A stretch of 64,000 bases of DNA from Pseudosporangium ferrugineum (GCF_003002065.1 NZ_PVZG01000016.1:124001-188000); one strand, 5' to 3'; shown: positions 16,165 to 24,884, numbered from the stretch's first letter. Numbers and translations: made by a program. Notes: generated from the letters alone by a model not told the origin.

Positions 16165-17895
16165 ATGAGTTCCGCTCTCTTCCGAGGCGGCGGGCCCCGG
16201 CGCGGCCGGCTCCGCACGGCCGCGCTCGGCGCCTCGCTCCTCGGCCTGCTCGGCGCCTACCTGGCCGTCACGGTCGGCAACGCGGCCGCGGCCGAGGTGG
16301 TCGTCTCGCAGGGCAAGCCCACCACCGCGTCGTCCGTCGAGTGGGAGGGCACGCCCGCCTCCGCCGCCACCGACGGCAACACCGGCACGCGCTGGTCCAG
16401 CCAGTTCTCCGCGAACCAGTGGATCCAGGTGGACCTCGGCGCCGCCACGGCGGTCAGCCGGGTCGACCTGAACTGGGAGGCCGCGTACGCGACCGCCTTC
16501 ACCGTGCAGTTCTCCACGAACGGCAGCACGTTCACGAACGCCACCGGCACCCTGCGGGGCAACGCGGGCGCGCAGAGCATCCCGGTCAGCGGCACCACCC
16601 GCTACGTACGGCTGAACCTCACCGAACGGGCCCTGTCGATCTACGGCTACTCGCTCTGGGAATTCCAGGTGTACGCGGGCGGCGTCACCGACCCGACCAC
16701 GCCCCCGCCGACCGGCAACACGGTGCTGCTGTCGTACAACAAGCCCGGCGCCGCCTCCTCCGAGCAGAACGACGTCAACTGCAACCCGTGCACCGTCGCG
16801 AAGGCGTTCGACCTCGACCCGGCGACCCGCTGGGCCACCAGCTCCACCACCGGCTGGGTGGACCCGGGCTGGATCTACGTCGACCTCGGCGCCACCGCGC
16901 AGATCAGCCGGGTGGAGTTGCAGTGGGATCCCGCGTACGCGACCGCGTACAGGATCCAGGTGTCGCCCAACGCGAGCACGTGGACCGACATCTACTCCAC
17001 GACCACGGGCAAGGGCTTCAAGGAGGTCCTGAACGTCTCCGGCTCCGGCCGCTACGTGCGCATGTACGGCACGGCGCGCTCCGGCCCGTACGGCTACTCG
17101 CTGTACGACTTCAACGTGTACGGCACGGGTGGCGCCCCCACCACCCCGCCCGCGCGGCCCGCCGACCCCACGTTCCCGGCCACCCGGCTGGTCTTCCAGG
17201 ACGAGTTCAACGACCCGGCCGGCACCCGCCCCAGCACCTCGAAGTGGACGTACGACCCGGGCGTGCCGCAGAACGGCGAGATCCAGTACTACACCGAGAA
17301 CAGCAACAACGCGCAGATGAACGGCCAGGGCCAACTGGTGATCGAGGCCCGCAAGGAGAACGTCAACGGCCGCGAGTACACGTCGGCGCGGATGAACACC
17401 GGCAACAAATTCCACGTCCAGTACGGCCGGGTCGAGGCGCGGATCAAGGTGCCGAAGGGCAACGGGCTGTGGCCGGCGTTCTGGATGATGGGCGCCGACT
17501 TCCTCACCGGGCGCCCGTGGCCGTACAACGGCGAGGTCGACATCATGGAGGTCCTCGGCCGCAACACCGGCGAGGCCTACTCCACGCTGCACGCCCCGCA
17601 GTACAACGGCGCCGGCGGATACGGCCAGAAGTACGCCACCGTGGACCTGTCGCAGGACTTCCACGTATGGGCGACGGAGTGGGACAGCAAGGGCATCAAG
17701 TTCCTGCTCGACGGCAACCAGGTGTTCTACGCCGGCAAGGCGGCCGTCGAGGCGACCCGCGGCCCGTGGATCTTCGACCACCCGTTCTACCTCATTCTCA
17801 ACCTCGCGGTCGGCGGCGACTTCCCCGGCCCGATCGACGCTTCCACCCCGTTCCCCGCCCGGATGCTCGTCGACTACGTCCGCGTCTACCAGTGA
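16165..17895 (+). CDS. Secreted GH16 beta-1,3-glucanase (laminarinase) with two discoidin/CBM32 domains
   Basis: A 576-residue exported enzyme. The signal peptide ends in NAAAA near residue 43. Two F5/8 type C (CBM32-like) domains lie at about 46-175 and 190-325, joined by TPPPT linkers. The GH16 domain covers about 345-576. The catalytic signature EVDIME places the nucleophile at Glu457 and acid/base at Glu462. The methionine-containing EVDIME form is typical of bacterial laminarinases that cut beta-1,3 or mixed-linkage glucans, including fungal walls. ATG 16165 follows GGAAGGA by 7 bases. It is flanked by LacI-type operators and followed by a discoidin-DUF1996 gene and a LacI regulator on the same strand. 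Confidence 0.95.
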   Translation: MSSALFRGGGPRRGRLRTAALGASLLGLLGAYLAVTVGNAAAAEVVVSQGKPTTASSVEWEGTPASAATDGNTGTRWSSQFSANQWIQVDLGAATAVSRVDLNWEAAYATAFTVQFSTNGSTFTNATGTLRGNAGAQSIPVSGTTRYVRLNLTERALSIYGYSLWEFQVYAGGVTDPTTPPPTGNTVLLSYNKPGAASSEQNDVNCNPCTVAKAFDLDPATRWATSSTTGWVDPGWIYVDLGATAQISRVELQWDPAYATAYRIQVSPNASTWTDIYSTTTGKGFKEVLNVSGSGRYVRMYGTARSGPYGYSLYDFNVYGTGGAPTTPPARPADPTFPATRLVFQDEFNDPAGTRPSTSKWTYDPGVPQNGEIQYYTENSNNAQMNGQGQLVIEARKENVNGREYTSARMNTGNKFHVQYGRVEARIKVPKGNGLWPAFWMMGADFLTGRPWPYNGEVDIMEVLGRNTGEAYSTLHAPQYNGAGGYGQKYATVDLSQDFHVWATEWDSKGIKFLLDGNQVFYAGKAAVEATRGPWIFDHPFYLILNLAVGGDFPGPIDASTPFPARMLVDYVRVYQ

Positions 17896-17916
17896 CCTGA
17901 CGACGGCATCCACCTC

Positions 17917-17947
17917 GCCGGGGCGGAGCCCCCATCTCCGCCCCGGC
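17917..17947 (+). terminator. Intercistronic hairpin between GH16 and DUF1996 genes
   Basis: A perfect 12-bp GC stem (GCCGGGGCGGAG / CTCCGCCCCGGC) with a 7-base loop, 21 bp after the GH16 stop. It can terminate GH16 mRNA or lower expression of the next gene. Confidence 0.7.
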
Positions 17948-17978
17948 ATCCCCCTTTCCCCCAGAAAGAGGTCACCCC

Positions 17979-19232
17979 ATGCGCCTCGCCCTGGCGGCAT
18001 CCGCCGCCGCTCTGCTGATCCTGTATCCGGTCACCGCCCGAGCAGCCGCCGACGGCCTGCTCTCCCAGGGACGTACGGCCACCGCGTCGTCCACCGAGTC
18101 CGCCGCCTTCCCCGCCTCGAACGCCGTCGACGGCAACCCGGGCACCCGCTGGTCCAGCGCGTTCAGCGACCCGCAGTGGCTGCAGGTCGACCTGGGCGGG
18201 ACGGCCACCGTCTCGTCGGTCGTGCTGGAGTGGGAGGCCGCGTACGCGAAGACCTTCAATCTCAAGATCTCCACCAACGGCAGCTCCTGGTCGGACCTGC
18301 GCACCAGCGTCGCCGGCACCGGCGGACGGCAGACCGTCGCCGTCTCCGGCTCCGGCCGCTACGTCCGGCTCGAGTCGCTGACCCGCGCCACCCAGTGGGG
18401 GGTCTCGCTCACCGAGTTCCAGGTGTACGGGACGGGCGGCGGCACCGCCCCCACGCCGACGATCCCGCCGGGCGCCGTCCGCGTCGCGGAATTCCTCGCC
18501 GACTGCCCGTTCAGCCACCGCCTGCCGGACGACCCGATCGTGTTCCCGAACATGCCGGGCGCCTCGCACATGCACAGCTTCTTCGGCAGCGAGGTGACCA
18601 ACGCGAACTCGACGGTCACCGACCTGTTCAACGCGAACAGCAACTGCAACCCGTCCATCGACAAGTCGTCGTACTGGATCCCGACGTTCTACCAGAACAA
18701 CGTGCCGGTCGAGCCGACCACGGGCATCTTCTACTACCTCGGCGAGGGGGTCAGCGACGCGCTGATCGCGCAGACCCAGCCGCTGCCGTTCGGCCTGCGC
18801 ATCGTGGCCGGCAACGCGCGGGCCACCGGGCCGGGCGACAACACCATCTCCCGCTGGTCCTGCCTGCACGCGGGCGAGGTGGGCTCGTCGCACGACTTCG
18901 TGACCTGTCCGGCCGGCACGATGCTGGAGTCGTACCTGGACTTCCCGCACTGCTGGGACGGGGTGAACCTGGATTCGCCGGACCACAAGAGCCACATGGC
19001 GTACCCGGTGAACAACGCCTGCCCGGCCACCCACCCGGTGGTGGTGCCGAAGCTGCGCCAGGTCATGCGCTATCCGGTCAGCGGCAACCCGGCCGGATTC
19101 CGCCTCGCGTCCGGGGCGGGCTACACGATGCACGGCGACTTCTTCAACGCGTGGCCGGTGGACGAGATGGCCCGCCGGGTCAACGACTGCATCCGCGTCA
19201 TCGTCAAGTGCGGCACGAACGGTCGTCCCTGA
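17979..19232 (+). CDS. Secreted discoidin (CBM32)-DUF1996 protein
   Basis: A 417-residue exported protein. A short signal peptide (residues 1-22, ending ARAAA) is followed by an F5/8 type C domain (about 25-150) very similar to those of the preceding GH16 protein. After a TPTPTIPPG linker comes a DUF1996 domain (about 165-417) with its histidine cluster MPGASHMHSFFG, CNPS, SYWIPT, CWDG and MHGDFF. DUF1996 is common in fungi and actinomycetes and has no firmly known activity to me; its conserved His/Cys residues could bind metal. ATG 17979 follows AAAGAGG. Sharing a binding domain with the laminarinase suggests a role on the same glucan. Confidence 0.88.
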   Translation: MRLALAASAAALLILYPVTARAAADGLLSQGRTATASSTESAAFPASNAVDGNPGTRWSSAFSDPQWLQVDLGGTATVSSVVLEWEAAYAKTFNLKISTNGSSWSDLRTSVAGTGGRQTVAVSGSGRYVRLESLTRATQWGVSLTEFQVYGTGGGTAPTPTIPPGAVRVAEFLADCPFSHRLPDDPIVFPNMPGASHMHSFFGSEVTNANSTVTDLFNANSNCNPSIDKSSYWIPTFYQNNVPVEPTTGIFYYLGEGVSDALIAQTQPLPFGLRIVAGNARATGPGDNTISRWSCLHAGEVGSSHDFVTCPAGTMLESYLDFPHCWDGVNLDSPDHKSHMAYPVNNACPATHPVVVPKLRQVMRYPVSGNPAGFRLASGAGYTMHGDFFNAWPVDEMARRVNDCIRVIVKCGTNGRP

Positions 19233-19323
19233 CATGGCCGCCCCGGCCGCCGAGGCCCCCGGCCCCGGCGGCCGGGGCCCGGAGAGCGCCGCCGCCGGTC
19301 GCAGCGCCGGCGGCCGAGGCCCG

Positions 19324-19335
19324 GAGAGCGCTCTC
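19324..19335. promoter_or_regulatory. LacI-type autoregulatory operator
   Basis: GAGAGCGCTCTC is a perfect 12-bp palindrome in the -35 region of the LacI gene. A TATAAC -10 element at 19356-19361 follows about 20 bp later. The AGCGCT core is shared with the two GH16 sites and resembles cellobiose-type (CebR) operators. Confidence 0.75.
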
Positions 19336-19368
19336 AGGGAGATCAGGGCCGGTGCTATAACAGAGCCC

Positions 19369-20415
19369 ATGAACACCCGGGCAGGTCGCGGGGGCCAGAA
19401 CCCGACGATGGACCAGGTCGCCGAGGCGGCCGGGGTCTCCCGGGCGACGGTGTCCCGGGTCATCAACGGCGCCCCGAGCGTGGACGCGAAGATCCGCGAG
19501 ATGGTCGAGCGGGCCATCGCCGAGACCGGTTACGTGCCGAACGTCGCGGCCCGCTCGCTGGTCACCCGCAAGTCCAACTCGGTCGCGCTGGTCATCTCCG
19601 AGCCCGACCGGCCGTACGACGCCTCGTTCCTCAACCGGATCTTCACCGACCCGTACTTCGGCCGGATCACCGCCGGGGCGACCGGCGCGCTGCGGCCGCA
19701 CGACATCCACCTGGTGATCATCCCGACCGATTCCACCGACCACCACCACGTGCTGCGCTACCTGCGCCAGGGGCACGTCGACGGGGTCCTGCTGATCAGC
19801 AGCCACGACGAGGACCCGCTCCCCCGGCAGGTGCACGACCTCGGCATCCCGGCGGTGGTCTCGGCCCGGCCCGCGTCCCCGCTCGCGGCCAGCTTCGTCG
19901 ACGTGGACCAGCGGCTCGGCGCCCGGCTCGCCGCGGAACACCTGCTGGCCCGGGGCTGCCGGCGGCTCGCCACGATCAGCGGGCCGCTGGACATGCCGGC
20001 CGGGCTGGACCGGCTCGACGGCTTCCGGTCCTACCTGGCCAACCGCGGCTACACCGAGGTCCCGTCCGTGGAGGGCGACTTCACCCGGGGCGGCGGCGAG
20101 GACTGCGCCCGCCGCCTGCTCACCGACCATCCGGACATCGACGGGCTCTTCGTCGCCAGCGACCTGATGGCCGAGGGCGCGCTGCGGGCGGTGCAGGACC
20201 TGGGCCGCCGGGTGCCCGACGACGTGGCCGTGGTCGGCTTCGACGACAGCAGCGCGGCGCTCGACTGCCGGCCGCTGCTGACCACGATCCGCCAGCCGGT
20301 CGAGGAAATGGCGGCCGAGATGGCCGAGGTGCTCATGGCCCACATCGCCGCGCCGGGCCGGCTGCCGCGCTCGGTCACCTTCCAGCCCACGCTGGTGATC
20401 CGCGAGTCCGCCTGA
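19369..20415 (+). CDS. LacI family transcriptional regulator (glucan utilisation, inferred)
   Basis: A 348-residue LacI/GalR repressor. The N-terminal HTH (MDQVAEAAGVSRATVSRVIN, about residues 14-33) and hinge helix (PNVAARSLVTRKSN) are followed by a periplasmic-binding-like effector domain with FDDSSAAL and TTIRQPVEEM near the end. ATG 19369 lies 7 bases after TATAAC, so the mRNA is probably leaderless. The upstream in-frame extension is low-complexity and crosses the operator. A perfect AGCGCT palindrome in its own promoter and two related sites before GH16 point to control of the GH16-DUF1996 genes, with an oligosaccharide from beta-glucan as inducer (inference). Confidence 0.9.
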   Translation: MNTRAGRGGQNPTMDQVAEAAGVSRATVSRVINGAPSVDAKIREMVERAIAETGYVPNVAARSLVTRKSNSVALVISEPDRPYDASFLNRIFTDPYFGRITAGATGALRPHDIHLVIIPTDSTDHHHVLRYLRQGHVDGVLLISSHDEDPLPRQVHDLGIPAVVSARPASPLAASFVDVDQRLGARLAAEHLLARGCRRLATISGPLDMPAGLDRLDGFRSYLANRGYTEVPSVEGDFTRGGGEDCARRLLTDHPDIDGLFVASDLMAEGALRAVQDLGRRVPDDVAVVGFDDSSAALDCRPLLTTIRQPVEEMAAEMAEVLMAHIAAPGRLPRSVTFQPTLVIRESA

Positions 20416-20416
20416 C

Positions 20417-21142
20417 GTGGGCGACCTGCTGATCAACCTGCTCGCCAGCGTCATCGCCGGCGCCGCGGTCTGGATCGCCCAGTTCGCCGTCCGGCGCCGG
20501 CGGCTCGACCGGGAGCGCGCGTTCTTCGGCCTGACCGCCGGCGCCACCTGCCTGCTCGTCGCCTCCCGGCACGCCACCTCCAACCGCGAGCACAGCGTCC
20601 ACCGCCGGGACGTAACCGCGCTCGTGGAGCTCGCGACGATCGTCCGCGAGTGCGGCGCCCGCCCCGACCTCATCGGCGGCAACGACCCGGTGCACGAGCT
20701 GGGCCGGGTCGCCGAGTTCTGCGTCGGCGGCCCCGGCCCGAACCCCCGCTCGGCCGCCCACCTGCACACGGTCCTTCTGGGCGTCGAGTACGCCGAGTAC
20801 GACTGGCAGCACGCCGGCGGCGCCAAGCTCGCCTTCACCGTCGGCGGCCACGAGTACGTGCACACCCCCGAGACCGGGTACGCCCTGCTCGCCCGCTTCT
20901 GGGGCCCGGCCGGCGGACGCCCGGTGGTGTACCTCGGCGGGCTGACGGCCGGCGGCAACCTGGCGACCGCCCGCCTCCTCGCGACCCGCCACCGCGAACT
21001 CGTCCGGAAGTACGGCACCGACCGGCCGTTCTGCCTGGTGCTGCGGGTACGGGAGCCGGCCGCGTACGGCACCGACTTCACCGAGATCGTCGCCGACGTG
21101 AGCGACGTCGCGTTCACCGCGCCGCCGGCGGGAGAAGACTGA
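20417..21142 (+). CDS. Membrane-anchored hypothetical protein
   Basis: A 241-residue protein I do not recognise. An N-terminal hydrophobic helix (LLINLLASVIAGAAVWIAQFAV, residues 4-25) is followed by RRRR, which would keep the remainder in the cytoplasm, then a soluble mixed domain. Start GTG 20417 is one base after the LacI stop, so the two are probably co-transcribed and coupled. The domain includes IGGNDPVHELGRVAEFC and LGGLTAGGNLATARLL. A sensory or nucleotide-binding role cannot be assigned from the sequence. Confidence 0.65.
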   Translation: MGDLLINLLASVIAGAAVWIAQFAVRRRRLDRERAFFGLTAGATCLLVASRHATSNREHSVHRRDVTALVELATIVRECGARPDLIGGNDPVHELGRVAEFCVGGPGPNPRSAAHLHTVLLGVEYAEYDWQHAGGAKLAFTVGGHEYVHTPETGYALLARFWGPAGGRPVVYLGGLTAGGNLATARLLATRHRELVRKYGTDRPFCLVLRVREPAAYGTDFTEIVADVSDVAFTAPPAGED

Positions 21143-21261
21143 ACCCACGGACATACTCGTCGCCGGCCGCCGGCCGCCCCGAGGCCTCACGGTCGAGCTG
21201 TTCGGCGGCGAAACCCCCATTGCCGAGGCGGTCGCGGCGCTCTGACCCTAGCCTGGCGCAT

Positions 21262-21954
21262 ATGGGGGCATCGGGGGAAACACTGACGAGCGGCAACGAG
21301 GCGCTCTACGAGGCGGCGTTCCGCACGGGTGACTACCGCGACGCGGAGGCGACCTTCACCGGCCTGCTGGAACGCGCGCGGGAGACCGGCGACCGCGCGC
21401 TCGAGGCCGCGGCGCTCGACCGGCTCGGCATGCTCGGGCACTTCCGCGCGCTGGAACGCGACCTCGCCGACGCGGACACCGAGGCCGAGGAGCGGCTGTT
21501 CCGGCAGGCGCTGGACATCCGCCGCGAGCTCGGCGACCCGGCCGGCACGGCGGAGTCGCTGTTCGGTCTCGGCCTCGTGCACCAGGTGCTGCGCGGCGAC
21601 TGGGAGACCGCGATGCCGTACTTCCGGGAAGCCCTGGAGCTGGCCGAGAAGCACGGCGACCTGCTGCTGCGCTCCGAGGTGCACCGCCACATCGGTTTCT
21701 ACTACACGGTCGGCGACCTCCAATCCGACCTGGCGCTGCACCACCTACGGATCTCCCACGAGCTGCGCGCCGAGCTCGGCGACCCGCGCTGGATCCCGGG
21801 CGGCACGGTGGCGCTGGGCCTGGCCGAGATCGCCGACGGGCTGCGCGAGCAGGGCCTCGCCCACGTCCGCCGGGCGCTGGAGGAGGCCCGCGACGCGGGG
21901 CTGAGCCCGCAGCGCGTCGAGTGGATCGAGAAGCTGGCCGGCGATCTTCGATGA
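21262..21954 (+). CDS. TPR repeat protein
   Basis: A 230-residue cytoplasmic protein built of tetratricopeptide-like helices, for example AEERLFRQALDIRRELGDPA, AMPYFREALELAEKHGDL and GLAHVRRALEEARDAGL. Such helix-pair repeats, like those in the C-terminal halves of SARP/LAL-type regulators, mediate protein contacts. There is no DNA-binding domain here. ATG 21262 lies 7 bases after TAGCCT and has no ribosome binding site, so the transcript is probably leaderless. A separate function is unknown. Confidence 0.75.
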   Translation: MGASGETLTSGNEALYEAAFRTGDYRDAEATFTGLLERARETGDRALEAAALDRLGMLGHFRALERDLADADTEAEERLFRQALDIRRELGDPAGTAESLFGLGLVHQVLRGDWETAMPYFREALELAEKHGDLLLRSEVHRHIGFYYTVGDLQSDLALHHLRISHELRAELGDPRWIPGGTVALGLAEIADGLREQGLAHVRRALEEARDAGLSPQRVEWIEKLAGDLR

Positions 21955-21987
21955 TTCAGAACCGGCGTTCCGGGGAAAGCGGCGCTC

Positions 21988-22377
21988 GTGCTGAAACTGA
22001 CAGTCCCGGCCGTGCTGCTGCTCGGGCTGGCGGGCTGCGGATCGGTCGGGGGTGAAGCCGCCTCCGCCGTCGCGGTGCGGCTGCTGACGGCCGTGGCGAG
22101 CGACGACGGCGCGACCGCGTGCGCCACGCTCGCCCCGCAGACCCGCGCCGAGCTCGAGGAGTCCGCAGGGCAGCCGTGCGACCGGGCGATCCTGGACGAG
22201 GACCTGCCGGCACCCGGCACGGTCACCGGCACCGACGTCTACGGTCAGTGGGCCCAGGTACGCCTCACCGGCGACACCCTGTTCCTGGCCACCTTCCCGG
22301 ACGGCTGGCGGGTCGTCGCCGCCGGCTGCACGCCTCGCGGCAGCCGGCCGTACGACTGCGCCGTGCAGGGAGGCTGA
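21988..22377 (+). CDS. Putative lipoprotein
   Basis: A 129-residue exported protein with a lipobox (LLLGLAGC, cysteine near residue 17), so it is probably anchored to the outer face of the membrane. The mature domain resembles small DUF-type actinobacterial proteins with paired cysteines (CATLAPQTRAELEES...CDRAIL and CTPRGSRPYDC). GTG 21988 is the first start after the TPR stop, 33 bp away. It is followed four bases later by a tiny membrane-protein gene. Function unknown. Confidence 0.7.
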   Translation: MLKLTVPAVLLLGLAGCGSVGGEAASAVAVRLLTAVASDDGATACATLAPQTRAELEESAGQPCDRAILDEDLPAPGTVTGTDVYGQWAQVRLTGDTLFLATFPDGWRVVAAGCTPRGSRPYDCAVQGG

Positions 22378-22380
22378 GCC

Positions 22381-22464
22381 ATGCGTGCGCTGTTCATCCT
22401 GCTGCTGGTCGTGGTCGGCACCGGGCTCGCGTACTTCATCGCGCTGGGGGTGCTGCACCGGTGA
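22381..22464 (+). CDS. 27-residue single-helix membrane protein
   Basis: The frame ATG 22381 to TGA 22464 encodes a 27-residue peptide that is almost entirely one hydrophobic helix (LFILLLVVVGTGLAYFIALGV) ending LHR. It starts 3 bases after the lipoprotein stop, and its stop overlaps the GTG of the DUF6766 gene (GTGA). That tight coupling and the third-position GC argue that it is translated. It may be a subunit or assembly peptide for the DUF6766 membrane protein (inference). Confidence 0.6.
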   Translation: MRALFILLLVVVGTGLAYFIALGVLHR

Positions 22465-23135
22465 AACGCTTCGTCAAGGAGAACGCCCTCGGGCTGACCT
22501 TCGGCCTGCTGTTCGTGGTGGTGCTGGCCGGGCAGGCGTACGCCGGCCTCGCCGACTACAACCAGCAGCAGCTCACCGAGGGCCTGCCGCGGATCTCGTT
22601 CGCCCGCTACGTGACGTCGGCGAGCTTCGGCGCCGACGTCGCCGAGAACTGGCAGTCGGAATACCTACAGTTCTTCCTTTTCATCTTCCTGACCGTCTGG
22701 CTCGTGCAGAAGGGTTCGCCCGAGTCGAAGAACCTGGACAAGGTCGGGCGCGAGTCCGACCAGGACCAGAAGATCGGACCGTACGCCGACGAGAACTCGC
22801 CGAAGTGGGCCCGGGCGAGCGGCGTCCGGCTGTTCCTCTTCGCCAACTCGCTCGGCCTCGTCATGGGCGCGATCTTCCTGCTCTCCTGGATCGCGCAGTT
22901 CATCGCCGGGCGGGCCGCGTTCAACGAGGAGCAGCTGGGCAACCTCGAGGACCCGATGAGCCCCGGGCAGTACCTGATGGCGCCGGACTTCTGGAACCGT
23001 ACGCTGCAGAACTGGCAGTCCGAACTGCTCGCCGTCGCATCCATGGCGATCCTGGCGATCTATCTGCGCCAGCGCGGCTCGTCGCAGTCCAAGCCGGTGG
23101 GCACGGCGCACACCGCGACCGGCGTGGAGGGCTGA
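22461..23135 (+). CDS. DUF6766 family membrane protein
   Basis: A 224-residue protein with four hydrophobic helices: about residues 8-26 (LGLTFGLLFVVVLAGQAYAG), 70-85 (FFLFIFLTVWLVQK), 122-145 (NSLGLVMGAIFLLSWIAQF) and 195-207. Two similar halves each carry an ENWQSEYLQ or QNWQSELLA segment, so it looks like an internal duplication. The family (DUF6766, by recall) is widespread in actinobacteria, proteobacteria and others and has no known function. GTG 22461 overlaps the stop of the 27-residue gene. Confidence 0.75.
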   Translation: MKRFVKENALGLTFGLLFVVVLAGQAYAGLADYNQQQLTEGLPRISFARYVTSASFGADVAENWQSEYLQFFLFIFLTVWLVQKGSPESKNLDKVGRESDQDQKIGPYADENSPKWARASGVRLFLFANSLGLVMGAIFLLSWIAQFIAGRAAFNEEQLGNLEDPMSPGQYLMAPDFWNRTLQNWQSELLAVASMAILAIYLRQRGSSQSKPVGTAHTATGVEG

Positions 23136-23159
23136 GACCGGGCGCTAGGCTGGCCGATC

Positions 23160-23942
23160 GTGATCCCCCGCCGACGCACCCGGGTAGCCGTCCAGCTCGC
23201 GCCGCAGCACGCCACCTATCCGGCGATCCGGGAGGCCGCCACGGCCGCCGACGAGCTGGGCGCGGACGCGATCTTCAACTGGGACCACTTCTTCCCGCTC
23301 GGCAAGGTCCGCGAGGGCCCGCACTTCGAGTGCTGGACGACGCTCGGGGCCTGGGCCGAATCGACGCGGCGGGCGGAGATCGGCGCGCTGGTCAGCTGCG
23401 TCGCGTACCGCAACCCCGACCTGCTGGCGGACATGGCGCGCACGGTGGACCACGTCAGCGGCGGCCGGCTGATCCTGGGGCTGGGCGCCGGCTTCCGCGA
23501 ATGGGAGTACACCCGGTACGGCTACGAGTTCGGCACGCCGGCGGAGCGCGTACGGGATCTCGGCGACGCCCTGCACCGGATCGAGCGGCGCTTCGCCGTC
23601 CTGAATCCCCCGCCGGTCCGCAAGATCCCGATGCTGGTCGCCGGGGGCGGGCCGAGGACGCTGCGCCTCGCCGCCCGGTACGCCGACATCTGGCACACCT
23701 TCGCGGCCGGCGACGAACTGGGCGCGAAGGCGGAGCTGCTCGACCGGCACTGCGCCGAGCTGGGCCGCGACCCGGGCGAGATCGAACGGTCCGCGTTCGT
23801 CAGCGGCGATCCGCACGAGGTGGCCCCGGACCATCTGGCGCGCGGCGTCACGTTCTTCGTCGTCATCGCCTCCGGCCCGGACTACGACCTGGACGAGCTC
23901 GCCCGCTGGATCGCCTGGCGCGACGCCTCGCCCCCGCGTTGA
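23160..23942 (+). CDS. LLM class F420-dependent oxidoreductase
   Basis: A 260-residue luciferase-like monooxygenase fold (TIM barrel). Landmarks are AAATAADELGADAIFNWDHFF, LGALVSCVAYRNPDLLADMARTVDHVSGGRL and ILGLGAGFREWEY, the usual F420-binding family segments, then PMLVAGGGPRTLRLAARYAD. It probably reduces or oxidises a small molecule with coenzyme F420; the substrate is unknown. GTG 23160 lies 8 bases after TAGGCT without a ribosome binding site, suggesting a leaderless transcript. Confidence 0.85.
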   Translation: MIPRRRTRVAVQLAPQHATYPAIREAATAADELGADAIFNWDHFFPLGKVREGPHFECWTTLGAWAESTRRAEIGALVSCVAYRNPDLLADMARTVDHVSGGRLILGLGAGFREWEYTRYGYEFGTPAERVRDLGDALHRIERRFAVLNPPPVRKIPMLVAGGGPRTLRLAARYADIWHTFAAGDELGAKAELLDRHCAELGRDPGEIERSAFVSGDPHEVAPDHLARGVTFFVVIASGPDYDLDELARWIAWRDASPPR

Positions 23943-23944
23943 TC

Positions 23945-23985
23945 GGGGCGGCTCGGGCGGGTGGCGGCCCGTCCCGAGCGGCCCC
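23945..23985. terminator. Bidirectional hairpin
   Basis: GGGGC..GGCTCGGG and CCCGAGC..GGCCCC form a long imperfect stem between the convergent LLM gene and the peptidase-like gene. Confidence 0.55.
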
Positions 23986-23990
23986 GGCGG

Positions 23991-24884
23991 TCAGCCGGCC
24001 AGCAGGCGGCCGACCGTTGCCGCGTGGTCGTCGCCCAGGGCGGCCCGCAGCGCCGCCGCGGTCTCCTCCGGAGTCAGCTCGCCCGCGCCGAGCGAGTCGA
24101 GCGCCGACTGCGGGTCGATCTGCCGGCCCACCGCCTGCCCGCTGCCCTTGAGCAGCGCGTCCACCCCGGCCTGCACGTTGTCGACCCGGTCGCGGATCTG
24201 GTAGCCGACGATCGACGCCACGATCGCCCGGTTCAGCGCCCACGCGGGCCCCACCGTCGGGTTGCTCGCCGCGTCGCCGCCGGGGTTCACGATGCCGCCC
24301 GGGCGGGTCTTGCCGTTGGCGTCCTTGCCCGGGTCGTATGTCAGCACGGCGCGGGCCAGGGCCTCCCGGCCGGCGGTGCTGCGCGCCCACTCGGTCATCC
24401 AGGCGGTGAACTCGCTCTTGGTCACGTCGTCTGCCTCCAGCAGTCCCCAGGCGCGGGTGTCACGCTCCTGGGCGGTCGTGTAGCGCGCGGAGAAGTGCGC
24501 GTGCTCGGTGTGGGCGCTCGCGCCCGTGTACTCGCGGGCCGTCCAGCCCCAGGAGCGGGACCAGATGCGGCGGTTGTAGATGACGTTCTGCAGCCGGTTG
24601 TCGCGGCCCTCCCGGTGCCGGGTGACGATGATCTCGACGCACTTCGTCATGGTCCAGCCGGACTTGCGCAGGCCGGCGTCCACGTCGATGGCGTGGACCT
24701 CGTTGGTGTTGTCGCTGTCCTCGTACGGCGTGTTGCCGGTCTCGTCGGGGTTGTGGTCCGACGAGCTCGCCGAGTGGGAGGTGTCGCCGATGGAGCCGTC
24801 CGAGGACTTGTCCCGGCCCGGCGCCAGCCGGTTGAACTCGTCACGCAGGGAGACCAGGCACGGCACCAGAATCCAGCTGGCCAT
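23991..24884 (-). CDS. Phage-type M15/D,D-peptidase-like protein
   Basis: A 297-residue protein whose N-terminal half carries spaced metal-ligand segments: SSSDHNPDETG, VHAIDVDAGL and SAHTEHAHFSAR. These match the His...Asp...HxH zinc pattern of Hedgehog/M15 (VanY/endolysin-type) peptidases that cut peptidoglycan cross-links. The C-terminal half (about 160-297) is helical and acidic, resembling structural or binding segments of phage lysins. There is no signal peptide, so release would need a holin or lysis. It overlaps the end of a small acidic gene by 44 bp. A phage origin is likely but no other phage genes are adjacent. Confidence 0.6.
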   Translation of the reverse strand: MASWILVPCLVSLRDEFNRLAPGRDKSSDGSIGDTSHSASSSDHNPDETGNTPYEDSDNTNEVHAIDVDAGLRKSGWTMTKCVEIIVTRHREGRDNRLQNVIYNRRIWSRSWGWTAREYTGASAHTEHAHFSARYTTAQERDTRAWGLLEADDVTKSEFTAWMTEWARSTAGREALARAVLTYDPGKDANGKTRPGGIVNPGGDAASNPTVGPAWALNRAIVASIVGYQIRDRVDNVQAGVDALLKGSGQAVGRQIDPQSALDSLGAGELTPEETAAALRAALGDDHAATVGRLLAG

